From contig JAKULF010000008.1 in the NCBI GenBank assembly GCA_022661535.1, positions 1,922,001 to 1,986,000 of the forward strand: a stretch of 64,000 nt of DNA, read 5' to 3'. Below the pieces are notes generated by a model. The model was not told the DNA's origin. It did not search any database and saw only the letters and a list, made by a program, of their open reading frames with translations. Below are positions 34,991 through 49,300 of the stretch, one piece after another. The stretch comes from Eutypa lata (lineage: Eukaryota; Ascomycota; Sordariomycetes; Xylariales; Diatrypaceae). The number at the start of each line of letters is the position of its first letter. Within the stretch, counting starts at the first letter, position 1. Made by a program: the position numbers and the translations under genes.

Positions 34991-36033
34991 ATGGCATCGA
35001 AAACGAGAGCCAAAATCAGAGCCAGAGCCCACAAGATCCGAGCTTGTGTTAGGGCTAAAATCAAGGCCAGAAGGTTGGAGACGCAACGTCTTGATTTCTT
35101 CGCCTTTCCACCTGAGTTGCGGATCTTGATCTATCGACAGCTCTTTGCAAACTCTCGAATTTACTTCCACCCCCAAACCGGTCGATTCGAGGGAAACAGG
35201 CCAGCAACGTTCACTACCACTGGCCAGTGGAACATCCTGCTAACCTGTAAGACCGTAAGTAACTTTTTAGAATTGTTGGCGCACTTCATACGGCGTTTCT
35301 GGAGCAGATTTTTTCATTAACAAAAACCCTTGCTCCTGGAACATGACTTGTAACTCCTAAGCCGCTGTCTACCTACTTATCTAGAGGTATAAGTAGCTAA
35401 CTCCAGGTATCACAGGCCTATGAAGAAGGACGACTCGTTTTCATCCAAGAATCTCAACTTATCGCCCACCAATATGGACTTGGAGGTCTAACAGCGCTTG
35501 GAGCTGCGGTTAGCGACTTCACTGCAGCAAATATTCCACATTTACGAAACGTCGGGCACGAAAACGGTGAACCCAGCCAGATTCAATACGCCCTGACGCG
35601 GTTTCCGAAGCTGAAGTCCGTTGGATTCACTATTACACCGGACTGTCTCACCGGTAGACGAATGGAGGACGACTATCTGTGTGAACTTCAAGGTCTCGGC
35701 CTTTGGCACTATCTTCGTAACCGCAAGGTGCATTATAATGATGATACAGATAGTTACGGTTTTGATGATCACCACGTCACGGAGCGTAACCGTCGCTGCA
35801 TCTTTGAACTGATCAACAACCACTTCTCTACCGACCTTCAAGACCTCATCGACAAGAAGGAGACAAACACTCAGTTCCTTTTCGGTATCAGGATCAGACA
35901 CCATATCTGGGTATTGAACCTCAACACCAAAAAGTTCTGTCATTTCGACGAATGGGCCGAAGGGTTTTATCGGTTTCCCCATCTCCAGCGTTACAGGAAA
36001 TCTCTCATCAATACTTTTTCCGAGGTCCTTTGA
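34991..36033 (+). CDS. F-box-like / 2EXR-type fungal protein
   Basis: Protein of about 293 residues from two exons, 34991-35254 and 35416-36033. The first ATG in frame is at 34991; the upstream frame is open but has no ATG. The N-terminal 36 residues are very basic (repeated KIRAR and RAKIKARR). Then comes LDFFAFPPELRILIYRQLF, the LPxELRxxIY-type motif of fungal F-box-like proteins, followed by LLTCKT at the exon boundary and AYEEGRLVF. This layout is shared by a very large fungal family, often expanded and of unknown function; some members are substrate receptors of SCF ubiquitin ligases. The acceptor could also be 9 bp earlier (35406), adding three residues in frame. No partner can be inferred from the neighbours. 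Confidence 0.72.
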
Positions 36034-37966
36034 GGATAACGTGAATCCAAGTGGCAAGACGTTTTTTCTTTCTTTCTTTCTTGCTATAGAGGGAAGAGAG
36101 CATGACCACGGCTTCTACTTGCGGCTGATAGGTTGTGCGAGAACGAGGTCGCCTAATTTACAATTTTCGGGCTATGGTAATATACCCTTTATGGGCCCAC
36201 ACACCAGAGTTTGTCTTCTGTGGAATAGTACATAAGCAAGGAAAGAAGGAGGTTTGCTTCATAGATGAGCCGTCCATATCTTGTCAGCCGGTGGTCATAT
36301 TGTCAATAGAAGGTCTTCCCTTCTACAGATAACTACAGGGACGTAGTTTGTTTTCAGAAACTTAAACTAGCCTGTATATAGACAGACGGAATTAGTCATC
36401 CAATCCATCAGGTTTTACTTGAACTCAGTGATAACAAGTCGCAGTGTATATTGAAAATTGTATTATATTTCTCTCTGGCACCCTAGACACGCCACATATA
36501 TCTCTACTTCTACGAGACGAGACGTAGGGATTTGATAGGTAAGCTATCTTCTAGTTATCTTAAAACTCGAATAGTTACAGGTTTATGTTACGCATTGTGA
36601 CATCACCACTAATCATTATTAAATTAACGGGTTTTATCCGAACGTTTATATTTAGGGATCTATTATTTAGACTGGCAACGAGCTGGGTAGGTAACCTATG
36701 TATTTCCTCATCATTCATCTCTAGTATCATTGTGGCATCGTACATCAGTGAGTGATACCGAAATGCTTTAATTTGATGCCTAGATTACACAAGAAAAGTC
36801 ATATTTCTACCTGAGGATGGGCTTGAAGTTGGTGAAGAGTTTTAGGGCTTGATGGAAGCAAGAAACTGTACACCATCGATGTCAAGGGCAGGGACCCGAA
36901 GTATATTAACTTGTAGATAGTAGTGGTATGTTCTGACGCCATGGAGATATTACCGATGATGATTGACTGAGCATAGTAGTATTCTACTGTTCAAAGGTGA
37001 AGATTCTGGAGGGCACCGAAAACCTCCACCAGACTTCTCTTATTTTCGCATTTACAGTGTCATGATATATACCTAGGTACCAAGGTAGTGGTTAGTATGT
37101 GAGGACTATCTTGGATTAAAATGCTACTAATTCATGTGGCTAGAAATGTGAAGAAGCTTGACAGTATTATCTAGAGCGTAGCGGAAGCTAGAAGGAGACT
37201 ATATCCATGAAGGACCCTATAGGAGTTTATAACGCCTATATGTCATATGAGGTAAGAGTTAGGAGCCCGGGACATATTAGGTGCCCCCTCAAGAACAAAG
37301 CGCTCGACCTTGAGCGTTACAGACTGGGAAAATAACATATAAAAAGTAGCCCTGAGGCCCCGAAAGGCTACCGTAACCAAACGTTGAACCGTGAGCTGCA
37401 TATCAGTCAGAAGAATCGGAAGAATCGGAAGAAACGAGTCATCTATTCGAGAAAAGTTGGGACCTCTTTGGAGACAATTCCATGATCTCTGTCCCTGTTC
37501 CCCGAAAGGGCCTCGAGGACCATGTTTTGAATCAAAACACACCAATGAATTATTGGATTACTTCCATAAAAGCCTAGCGCCTGAAGTATAGGTAAGGTAG
37601 GTAGGTAGGTATATGGGTAGTGCCTACCTAGCATGCCACCTATGCATGCACTTGGTGGGAAAGCGCGTCTTGTTTATTTAATCATTGCACTTGCCTTCAC
37701 TTGCTTTCCGGGAGGACCGGACCGGACTTCTTTAACGTCAGCCCGGCTATCCTAGAACCGCACATCCCATACTGCAGCCGGGCCTCCGGAATGTCACTTG
37801 AGACAGGATATATTTTTAAGTAATTCGGAGCCTGCTCATCTATTATGACATAAGCCCTGCGATATTGGATTAGCAAAAAGAATGCTACTTATACATTTGA
37901 TATCACGAGGGGGAAAGGAAAAGAAAAAAAAAAAAAGGTATAATGATGGAGTTTAACCACCTCTGC
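36034..37966. other. Intergenic spacer (1.9 kb)
   Basis: No coding exon was recognised. A (CTTT)n run lies at about 36067-36080, and GGTAGGTAGGTAGGTA lies at 37594-37609. Two overlapping open frames around 37243-37634 on opposite strands have no recognisable content and share only a short CCCCGAAAGG word. At the right end, a 13-A run at 37924-37936 serves the tRNA gene. Confidence 0.5.
37924..37936 (-). terminator. Pol III terminator (T13) for tRNA-Ala
   Basis: Thirteen A on the + strand is a T13 run in the direction of the tRNA, beginning 30 nt past its 3' end. Oligo-T is the standard RNA polymerase III stop. Confidence 0.75.
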
Positions 37967-38038
37967 TGGACTCGCGGGGAATCGAACCCCGGACCACTCC
38001 CATGCTAAGGGAGGATTATACCACTAAACCACGAGCCC
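37967..38038 (-). tRNA. tRNA-Ala (anticodon AGC), no intron
   Basis: A 72-nt cloverleaf on the minus strand. The acceptor arms GGGCTCG and CGAGTCC pair (one G-T), with discriminator A. The D-arm includes GTTTAGTGGT, an A-box. The anticodon stem CTCCC/GGGAG closes the loop TTAGCAT, which has AGC in the anticodon position. The T-arm CGGGGTTCGATTCCCCG is a perfect B-box. A T13 terminator follows. Confidence 0.96.
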
Positions 38039-40351
38039 AAACGTTCCGGCGATCGATTGGAACAATCTGAAATTCTTAATTTAAAAATCGGTTATGAACT
38101 CCTGTTTGCTGAGAGGCTAAGTGAGCTCTAGTACTACCTTGGGAACGCTGCTACATAGCTCTAACTGCGGGGGTGCTAAAAGGAGGGGTGTTTTTTTTGG
38201 GTGTTCTGTCGTGTCTAGAGCTCTAGAAATAAAAACCTTTCAAGTTCACTGCCCTGGTGTCTATATACATACAAACTTGGTTTGTTATCAACGATTCACT
38301 GTCTCTTCATTATGTGTTATGTCTTTATCTCTGTCTAGGTGTATGCAGCCTCTCCGTGTAACTTAATTCTCAAGAACGTCCTAGTAACTTGGAATAGCTA
38401 TCAACATAGGCCTGGTGTATCCACTTCCCCATGCGTTGGCATCTTTATATTGCCTTCATCTTTCTTTAATACAGTGAAATGTGAGCCTGATATTGTTCTG
38501 CCCTGTACGTGTATGGATTTGACACCTTCCTAACGCTCGAAGCCTAATTATATAGGGCTAAATAGTATAATACCTTTGTTGTTGGTTCGTCTTACCACCT
38601 ACGAAGCAATTTTAAAATTTTGGGAGCTGATCAGGAACAAGAGCTTAACCTGCTACTGATAGACTTGAAAGAGCTTAAACTTGACATGCTTAAAATCTTA
38701 ACCGGGTAGTATATGTGACTTGTTAACGACAAGAAATAAGAACATCAAAGTGGAAAGGCGGAAAGGTAAATATGTATGTTGGTAATATTCCAAGAACACA
38801 TATTTTAGGTTAGCACTATTTAAATGCCCCGCCGTCCCAGGCGGACATAGCAAGGCGGCAAGGCGGGTAACCTGGAGCCAATCAATTATCAAAGAAATCA
38901 AGACGAATGAAAGCAGTAGTTATGTAATTATATTCAATTAATTTTGTATGGAAGCATTTTAATATTTTTTGTTATGATGCTCACTTGAATAACATCACTT
39001 CTGCAAAGCTATTGTGTATATCCTGTAAATTAGCTTCAATATGTAGGTATTGTATGTGCATATATCTGGATGTGGTATTGCATGTGTCGTAGTTAATGAG
39101 CCTGCCTGAATGGTTGACTACAAACTGGGAGAGAAAGGTCTGAAGGCCCGACGACGACGACGTGGGGTAGCTTACTTTGGTGGATTACTCTGGAACCTGC
39201 CTGGGTACACATGTAATGGACAATACGTATAGGGTACCTCTGAATGAGCTAGCTACCCACCTAAGCTAGACACCTAGGCACATAATTCTATGTACCTAGA
39301 GGGTAGGGAAACAGCTTGTAAGCCATGTATGTAACTTTGGTAGTAGGTGGAAGAATTACGCAAAAGTGCAAGTACAGTGCATTTGCGGGTTGGATCATCA
39401 TCATCATCAGCCGTGCACCTGCACCTGCATTTGCACCTCAGAACTTTCAACATTCAACCTTCTTTTCCATAACCTGCAACACAAACATACATTAGGTACT
39501 CATACGCATACGCCTTCTCTTCTTCCCTACTTGTTCTTTCTGCGAATTTTACTCGACCAGAGGAAAGAGGAGATACATATACCGTACCATACCGTACCAT
39601 ACATACATACTACCTACTACTACCTCTAATACCTGCATACACTAGTTAATGCTGAGGATTTTGTTTTCTTCAGTTTTTGTCAATCTTCGTTACGACATCA
39701 GAAAGCCCCAGCGACCTGCACTCGTTTGGACTTTCTTACCATTCCCCGACTCACAGCTACATCCTCATAACCATTCTGCCGAAGACATCTGCATCTAGTT
39801 TTTAAGGTGCCTATCCTATCCGCCTTTGCAGTTTCTAGACACCTGCAAGGAACCTACCTAACGTACATACATGTAAGTACATGCCTGCCATTAAAGCTTA
39901 TTTCCCATCACGTTGGATGCTTCACCCTCTTTCATTCAACAGGCAGCAAGTCAGATTTCAGCTTTAAATAGTTGGCCAAGACTTGACACACATATACGGT
40001 TGTTGCGATCGGAGCTTTCCGGTTTTACCTCTTCTACATACTATCTAACATTCGCGAGGCTGATTCATTGTTACCTAGAAGCGAGGCTCTGTCCTGTCGT
40101 TACGGCGAACTCAACTGTCACCCCACCTCAAAACTGCACAGAGCTGCTACTACGAGTCCATCTTCGCAACCTAGACATACTCGCACGCGCCCACACACAA
40201 CATAACGAGAAAGTGAAGGGGGGTGGTCCAAATTGTTTTGGACGCTCCGCAACTGCAAGTCAAGTTGTCGTCGCCGATTACATGAACCGTTGGTAGTGGA
40301 GGGGGAGTTGATTCTTTCTAGTTTGCGGCCTTTGCCGCGCTGGCCTTCACC
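38039..40351. other. Intergenic spacer (2.3 kb) including the HECT-gene leader
   Basis: No credible gene. The DNA from 38700 to 39100 is AT-rich. From 39360 to 39640 it is CA/TAC-rich, with repeats of CATAC and CCGTACCATA. The last 700 bp are likely the promoter and leader of the giant ligase. An open frame at 39913-40296 has no ATG before its last codons and no recognisable content. Confidence 0.5.
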
Positions 40352-43300
40352 ATGGGAAAAATAACGAAGACCATCCAACCTAAGCATAAGGAGACTCTGG
40401 TAAGTTCCCCCACCTATGGTACCTGTCGATATCCAGCATCCTTTCATCGTAAGCTCGACCGGCTGACAACTGTCTTTTCTAGTCTCTATGGCTGCAGGAT
40501 TATGTCGAAAAGACTTCCTCAGTACCGTTAGCTCTCTTACCTAAGGCCCTCGCCACCTTTCCAGCACGATGGCCCTTCCCCAGAGGCGACTTGTATCATT
40601 GGATACCGATGCTCAACAGATTCGATGATATCCTAGAATCTTTTTGTTCCACGTACAAGTTGACCGAGGGTCCTCAGACGGGTGATTTTGGCTGTGAACT
40701 GCTGCTTGGGAAATCAGCAGTTGGTGAGGATGACCGAGTGAAGAGCATGGCAGAGCTTTCTGAACTAGGCTATAGCAAGGATGGTGACAGCTACTTGATC
40801 GTGTCTATCCTTAGGTTCACACAAATGCTTCTCGATCATTGCGGCAACCGCAGCATCTACGCTAGCAGTTCCCATCTGAATAGTCTGCTCAACAGTACCG
40901 ACTTCACCATCATCTGTGCAACCCTTCGCGTTGGCGTCGAGTTAGCTCAACGTTACCAAGCTTCGGTAAAGCGCATGGGAATGCATCATCGACAGGTCCA
41001 TAATGCTCTATTGTCAAATCATTACAATATTGAATTGGATCGTGTTCAACAGATGGCGCAACCTTTCATCAAGACCCCAACCAACAAATCATCTGCCTCA
41101 CTCTCCCTGTCAACACCTAGCTCTGCTAGTAAAAGCAAGGAAAAGACCCCGGGTGGAGCCTCTAAGAATGTGGCTACGATGTATGCCAACGACCTCTGCG
41201 CTCTTGCCAAAGCAGATTCCCTAGAAGCTTCGAGTTCCGATGCGCGTTGGAATGGGTGGGGCGATGTAAAACTTACATATTATCCTACGTCAGCTCCTGC
41301 GCAAGAGCAGGCACATCAGACCCTTCCCGAGCGAGGGGGCGCCTCGTCTACTCCCGCGACCCCTACACCCTTGAGACGGAGCAGTACCGCCACCGGTACA
41401 CAATCTACACCTCGCGTGAACCGCCAGGGTCCGTCAGAAGACAGTCCGGCTTCCGCCTCTCGTTCCCCCGCTCTTGAGCAGGATGATAGTAGCCCGCCTG
41501 GTCAGAAGATCTTAGAGATCCCACAGTCTGCAGTTGCGTCTACTCCTATATATCAGCTTTTAGAGCGGATACCTGCGGACCTCCCTAAAGAGGCCAGATA
41601 CGAAGTACTAAACCGTCTGCGAGTTGCTAAGGCACTTACCGAATCGGTTGAATCCCGACAACAAGCACTCAAGGCGCGTCTTCTAGCTATTCAAAACTTG
41701 GCATATATTCACGGCGAGAAGACCTTCATTGAGGAGGTCCTTCGTCATGACCACGACGAGCCGCGTCGATTTCAACTAGTGTACCAGCTTGCTGAGTTGA
41801 TTCACCCCGCAGCAGACGGCGCAAATGTGGTACCTGTTGATCTGCAAGCAATCGCCTTGTCTTTGCTTGAGGCTATTGCTAACTTCAACCCTAAATTACC
41901 TGACATATTCTCGGCCTTGAACGCAACTGTCAATCATGGCGTTCTCCTTTACGTCATACGGAAGGCCGTTTCTAAGATGAGGGTGGAAGATGAGGGAGAT
42001 CAGTGGACTGAGGAAGATGAGTGGCGTGATAACCTCTTCTCTCTTACCCTTCACATCACGATGGCGATGAGCAATGGTGCTCGTGGTACGCCTGAGATTA
42101 TATCGGCCGGGCTACTCGATATCATGGTCGAAATCCTTACGATTAGGTCCAGCATAGCTGAGCGTACGTATGGTACGCTGGTGGGATTCTTGGACAACCT
42201 TGTCTACAATGTCCAGAGCTCGCTGCAGACTTTGGTTAGTGCCGATGGGCTGGAGGTTATTACTAACCTCGTTACTCACGAGGTTGAGCTTGCTAAGAGA
42301 CTTGCCTCGGAGGGGAAAGGGACGTCTGTGAGCCACCGTTCTCAAGTCGTAGACTACCAGGTACCCTTTTATCAACAGCAGAATCTCAAGTTCCTCCTCA
42401 AGTTCATCCATCATATGATGTCCAACTCATTTGCCTTTGGCGGCAACACAGATCGGCTGTTGAGGAACCTGGTTGATAAGACTGCCCTGCTTAAGAGCAT
42501 TCGTGATATTATCGAGAACAAATCCCAATTCGGTTCTTTGGTATGGACGAATTCTGTCACTATTCTAAGCGACTTCCTGAACAATGACCCCACAAGTTTC
42601 GCGGCAATCTCTGAAGCTGGTCTTGTACAAAGCTTTCTCGAATCTGTTACCGGGCGACCTGTGATTGCGCGACAGCCTGAGAACGCCGAAGAGGATGATG
42701 GTTCTTCCTCTGGGAGTCCCGCTTCGGATATTTTAGAGCAGGACACGCGGCAACATCCTCCGCCGCCGGAGCTGCTCGATGTACCTCGAGATATGCCTCC
42801 AGCCCGTGGTATCCTTCCTTCTAGCGATGCAATCTCGATCGTCCCAACTGTACTTGACGCTATATCGTTGAATAACCTCGGTATGAAGATGGTGGTGTCT
42901 TCGCACGCTTTCGACAGCTATTTTGAAATATTCGAAAGCCCTGAACACGTTAGACTTATGGCTACCGACATTGAACTTCCTAGTACTATAGGAACACATT
43001 TCGACGAACTCGCCCGTCACCATCCGAATCTCAGACCTGCCATCAGTAATGCAGTTCTCGACATGGTAGCTCGAGTGACCCACCTCGCCCGTGTCAAAGC
43101 AGAAAGCTCGGGGTGGGGTGCCAAGCTTCTTGTAAGGGATGCCAAAGGCAAAGATGTGGTGGCTGACGACCAGCTTTCGAGCCACCCCCGTACTCCTCCG
43201 GTGGACGAAGGGAAAGGCAAAGGAAAAGCTATTTTCAACACCGATGATTCGGATGTTGCTATGACCGATGTGGATACGCTCCAAGTTCAACTTTCAGAGG

Positions 43301-46300
43301 CGCCGGACAATTCTTCTCCCTATGCATCTGTTGCACCTTATGTCTTTGCCTGCTCTAACTTCCTAAGCGCCTACATCGCCAATTCTAACTTGAAGTCGTC
43401 TTTTATCAGCAAGGGTGGAATAGAGCTTTTACTAGATCTTTGTACCTCGCCCAGTCTACCGCATGACTTTGGGGATACAGCTGCCTCGAAGACTCTGGAA
43501 ATCACCATCTCCCAGCTTGTGGAAACTTCGCCGATTATTGGACTCCCATCCTTACTGAAACGGACTCAAACTGCCTTTGATGTTTTACTTTCTACCGTCC
43601 AGGCGCAAATTCCCGATTCCTACCTCGCCCGCTTCGTTGACGGCGATGTTCAGGTGGCCAATGATGCAAGCCCAGAACATATCGCAAAATTGGCACAGGG
43701 TACATCAGTGGCTAAGGCTCTCCTCAGTGCGCAGTCACTTATTAGGACGTTGTACCACTGCTTCCCTTATTCATCTCGGACCTCGACAGTCACGTTACAT
43801 CCGGTCAATTTGTTCGATTATTATGGCAAACTGGTGAAATCCTTGGGTCCTTTATTGCACTCTATCGTGTCTGAAGAGCTGTCTATTGCGAATAGTGTTC
43901 CTCAGAGCTGGTCGGCACGAAAGGATCCGGTTCTGGGTAAGGCTGGGGCATCAGCCATCGACTCCCTGATAGGGAATGGCGGCTTAAGTGGTGGTGACAT
44001 CGACGATACAGATGTGTCAGACATTCTGTCCTCTACTATAGGAGAGAAGTCCAGTGAAAAGCAGGTTAAACCACCCGATGGCCCTTCTCAGAGCGACAAG
44101 TCGAGCCCACGGTACCGTAACTATCAGACCTTACGTGGCTTGCTCCAGGCATTGATGTCAACCACCTTTCCACTACTCCAGAGTATTGGAAGAGCCTTGT
44201 TGCCTCGTCGTGATAGAGATCAATACACAAGAGTGCACCATGTACGCTTGGCAGAAGACTTAGCACAAACGATACTAGCCCAGCTGGAAGTACCAGACCG
44301 AAAGAAGACTACAAACGACTATCGTTACTGGAATATCATGTTGCACACTGTCTACGAGATGTTGGTTGACCGGAAATTTGACGCACGGCATAGTGATAGA
44401 AGTTCACTACAACTCATCGCACCAGTCCTGGTTGCGTTCAAGAAACATGGCGGCTTAGATAAGCTCAACAACATGCTAGTAATCTTTAAGAACGAGATAT
44501 GCGAGGAACACGGCGATACGGAAGATTCGTCCCTGCCAGGACTTGCGGAAATTGGCATCAAGAAGATTTTGGACTTATATTCTCTATTGGTCAATGGAAA
44601 GGTGGTCACGGATGCCGCATCCCTAGTAAACCTCCTTCAACGAACCAACAACACTGGTGATCGCCGTACCGAGTCCCAAGTGGCGCATAACTTGGTGGTT
44701 GAATTGCGGATGGCTATTCTGCCGGTTGTACGAGAGCTCTGGGACTCGCCCCTTATTGAGAAAAATGGCAAACACTCCGCAGCCATTCTGGCAAAGATCA
44801 TTAGTATCTTGAAATCGATATCCCTTGCCGACACGGAAAACAATGCGTATTTGCGTTCTGAGAAAAACATTCCACCGGCGTATCTACAACCGACGCCTGT
44901 TGGTTTTTCTTGGTCAAATGGAACTGCTGCAGAGGTCAGGCATCTTGTGGAGATGGAAAATCCGGAAGAACTCGCACAAGAAGCTTTGTATCGATCCAAC
45001 TCGAACCGCCTTCCTGCCTCGGAGTATTGTGCGGTCCATTCTGCTGGACTAGCGGGTACGCGGAATCCCATCCCTCCGGAGGATGCCCCCAGGGATTCTG
45101 AAGCTAGTTCTGCCCCCTCTGTGGAAGCCGCTGTGCCATCATTAGGTGAAGACGAACATATGGCATTGGATCTTCTGTCAGATCTTCCAGCGGCCAATCC
45201 CGCGGAAGTTGCAATCGCCCGGCTAAGAGGGGCCGAGGCACGTAGCCATGAAGGGGATCGTGACACACCGATGCCACCCCCAACTACCCAAGGCATGAGC
45301 GGCGATGTGTCTGCTTCAACTAGCCCCGTACAGGGCCCTTCTAGCACGATAGCCCCGGAAGGTGAAGGTGGTAATGAGAAGCCAGTAGCTAGAGAAGATC
45401 TTGATCAAGAGCGCGCTATTCTTCGGGAAAACCTTATTGATCGTTGCCTGGACGTCATAAGAGCTCATCCTGGTTCGACGTACGAGGTCTCGGAGCTGGT
45501 GTCGGCCGTATTACTTCGGACTTCCGGTGAAGATCTATCTTCCAAGCAGGAAATTGGAGAGACCTTGATCAATGCATTGTTGTCATTTGCAGCAGATGAC
45601 GATCTCAAATCCAATGGACGGAGCATTGCAGCCTATGCTCACCTATTATCTTTACTCCTACAAGACAGAGGATTCTTCAGAGCCTCTGTTAGCACCCTCA
45701 AGGAGAATGTGAGCGAGCTCCTACGGTTTCTACAAATTCCGGTGTCTCCAGCTTCCGAAGAACTTGCACCGTGGATACCGTATGTTCTACTAGTTTTTGA
45801 GATCCTGTTGAGCGATGATGAGCAACTCGGCGATTTTAAGTGGAAACCTCCAACGAGCGAGGAAGAACCAATCGCTCTTCTTGAATGGCCGAGTAAAGAT
45901 GTCAACGTGGGCAGCGATGACCGCCAAACCCTGCTTGGCTCTATACTCGAGCTCCTCCCACGCATTGGCAAGGAAGAGTCTCTTGCAGTGTCGGTATTGC
46001 GCATCTTAGTAATCTTAACTCGAGATCGCACCGTCGCTCGTACGATTGGAGACAAAAAGAATCTCCAACGCCTATTCGTCATGGCCAAGCAGCTCTCCAG
46101 TGTTGGCTCGCAGCGCCTTGTGGAGACTCGAATTACTTCGCACATCCTAGTTGTTCTTCGTCACATCATTGAGGATGAAGAAGTCATTAAGCAGAGGATG
46201 AGAAGTGAAATCCGGAATTACTTGGAACGAACCCAACGATCTCCCGATCCAGCAAGTTATCTACGCCAGCTTTCACATGTGGCTCTACGAGACCCGAGAT

Positions 46301-49300
46301 TGTTCGTAGAAGTAACAAACGAGATGGTGGAGATCTCTCGCTGGTCGCCCCAAGATGGTAATGTTAGGCAAGCTATCATTCTGAAGGATCTGAAGGCAGA
46401 CGTCCTCAAGGATGACGTGGCACCAGCTGTTCGCGCTACGGAAGATCTATCGATTCAGGACGTTAAGCCATCAACTGAGAGTGAAGACAGGCATATGTCA
46501 GATGTACAGAAAGCAGCTTCGCAAGAGTCCAAAAGACCAGTGCTTGAGAATCCTGACGGTGTAGTACATTTCTTGCTCTGCGAACTCTTGAATTATCGAG
46601 AAGTCGATGACAAAGAGCCCTCTCAAACTTCAAAAGACTCGAAGCCGGCCTCCGATGCTACTGCCCCGATCTCCAGCGGTTCTTCCGAGCCCGAAAACCG
46701 GGCCAGCGACAACAAGGAAAAGAAGACGAAGAGCTCCTTCAAGGCCGATGAACATCCAATCTTCATTTACAGATGTTTCCTCTTGCATTGTCTCACTGAG
46801 CTTCTCCAGAGCTACAATCGAACCAAAATGGAGTTCATCAATTTTAAGAGAAGCGCACCTCTTCAGACTAATACTCCAATCAAACCACGTTCCAGTATCC
46901 TAAATTACCTACTTACCGATCTATTATGCGCAAATCATATGGAAGTGTCATCTGACACACTCGTCGTCAAGAAGAAGCACGCTACGGCATCTCAAGTGCA
47001 AAACCTACTTGTTGCTCTAGTAAGCAAGACGGGGGAGAAACCATCTGAACGTGGCCGGGACAAGTATGATCTGAGTGATGAGCCGGATCTCCTTTTCGTC
47101 CGCAAATTTGTGCTCGACACTATCTTGAAGGCGTACAAAGACGCATCAGCATCAAGCGAGTCATTCGAAACTAGGTATTCGAAGATGCTCGCTTTAGCCG
47201 ATGTCATGCATTTAATGACCGCCGGAAAGGACAAGGATGTTCCATCTCGATCTGCCAATGACGATGCACCGGATCGCTCACAAGCCCAAATTAGGCGTCT
47301 TATGTATGAGAAGGGGTATCTAGCGGCACTTACCGCTTCCATTGCAGACATCGATCTCGCTTACCCTCCAGTCAAGCGGACTATCAAAAGCATCCTCCGT
47401 GTACTTCGGATCCTAACTAGTACGGCCATACACCTTAGCCACTCTAACATTCTTCCTGCAGCTTCTACTCAAGAATCAATCGACGATGAAATAGCCTCCG
47501 CTACTTCTCTGTCTGAGATTGAAGACGACCGTGAAGAAACGCCCGACCTATATCGGAACTCAGCCCTCGGCATGCTAGAGCCTGGGAGAGACAGAGAGGA
47601 GGACTACTCTGAGGATTCTGAAGATGGTTTGTAATCCCTAACCCAATTTGATTTTCAGAATAAAGCTAATAAATGTAGATGATGACGAAGATATGTATGA
47701 TGATGAATACGAAGATGAAATGGACTACGAAGAGGGCCCCATGTCTGAAGATCGCGAAGAAGATGTCAGTGATGAAGACGAAGAAGAAGCAGGACTTAAT
47801 GGCATGGGACCTATTGAAGGTCTTCCCGGTGATCTGGGCGTGGTTGAAGTCACAATGGAAGACGACGAAGACGAAGACGATGAAATGGATGAGGATGACG
47901 AGGAGGGAAGCGATGATGACGATGAACTGGGTTCCGATGGCATGGACGACGATGATGATCGTATCGAAATCATCGACGACGAAGGAAACCCGCTCGAGGA
48001 TGATGGGGCCTCTGCTTGGGAAAGCGAATCTGTCGATGAAGATGACGATGACGACGAAATTGATTTCGAAGCTGAAGCTCAGGATCTTGACGAAGCACCA
48101 ATTCACGGCTTAGACGACGTCGATGAGCCGCCTCGATTTGGCGACATCATGCGAGCCATTGAACAAGACTTCTCCATTGATGATATTAATGGTATCAACG
48201 ACCGACCCTTCACAGCAGATGAGGACGAAGATGGTAAGTGTTCTCTTGCAACGAACCTTGCATGCCAAGATTAGGTTGTAACCCCGCCTATCTTGGCAGA
48301 GACATCCTTCGATTATTATACTATGCTCATTATGACGGGACTTTACTAACATCCATATAGAGGACGAGGATGACGAAGACGATGACGAATACGCATACGA
48401 AGACGACTTCCCTCGTAGGTTACATTCTCTTATATTCTCCCTATTGGTACTGACCCCTTGTTAAGATGATCCTCCACCTCCCAACATTGGAGCCCCAAGC
48501 TTGGGATGGGATACTCTGGTCGTTGACCATGCCCCTATCTTTGGTCATCACCATAGAAACCGCCACGGACATCGTAGCCCGTTTCCTCCGATCCCATTCT
48601 TCGTGGGAGCTCGTGGAGATCCCTTGGGAAGCCTTGGCGGTACGTTAGATACCATATTGCTGCTTGGGGACACCCAACAATTGATTATTGTACCAGTTTT
48701 GAAGCTAATACTTTCATAGATCCCCGTGGCCTTCATTCTCGAGGACACCGACACGATCCAAGACCCGCTAACAATGAGGATGGTCTGAATCCGCTACTTC
48801 GCAGAAATGAGGTCGGACGAACTGGTTCGCCTTTACCCCCCAACCCTGGTAGCATGGTCCGGTTAGGTTTCCCTGGAGGCTTGCTTGGTGGCGGAAATAT
48901 CGACAGTCCCATTTCGTTCATTAATGATCTTGTAGCTTCTCTTCCAGCCTCATTATCGCGTCATGGGCACGCTCTTCATCTCCAAATCACTTCAGGTCCG
49001 GGTGGAGAAGTCAGAGAAGTATCTCTCCCATTTGATCAATTTGGACGAGAAGGGCGCTCGGACGGTCGTAGGGAGACCTTCCAAGAGCCTGGACAAGCGA
49101 CGACGTTCTCTGCTGAATCTACATCAAGTCGATGGTCTGAAGAAGTCAAGATGATATTTGGCGCGCAGCACGGGGAAAAGTCTATCAAGCTTGTTCCGGC
49201 AGTGCTATCCTATCTAGTGCCTCCCGCTATCCAGCGCGACAAGGAACATAAAGCCAAAGAGGCAGAGCAGAAGCGTAAACTAGAGGAAGAACGCAAAAAG

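Noticed and set aside
37243..37634. Overlapping frames on both strands left of the tRNA gene
   Set aside because: No conserved motif; the two frames are out of proportion to chance only slightly and have no promoter or splice context.
39913..40296. 127-codon open frame before the HECT gene
   Set aside because: It lacks an ATG until its last codons, has no recognisable content, and lies in what should be the leader of the HECT transcript.
47666..48113. Long open frames on both strands over the acidic tract (up to 146 codons)
   Set aside because: They mirror the GAY/GAR codon repeats of the HECT gene in other frames and give only Ile/Val- or Ser-rich or Met/Lys/Thr-rich low-complexity protein.
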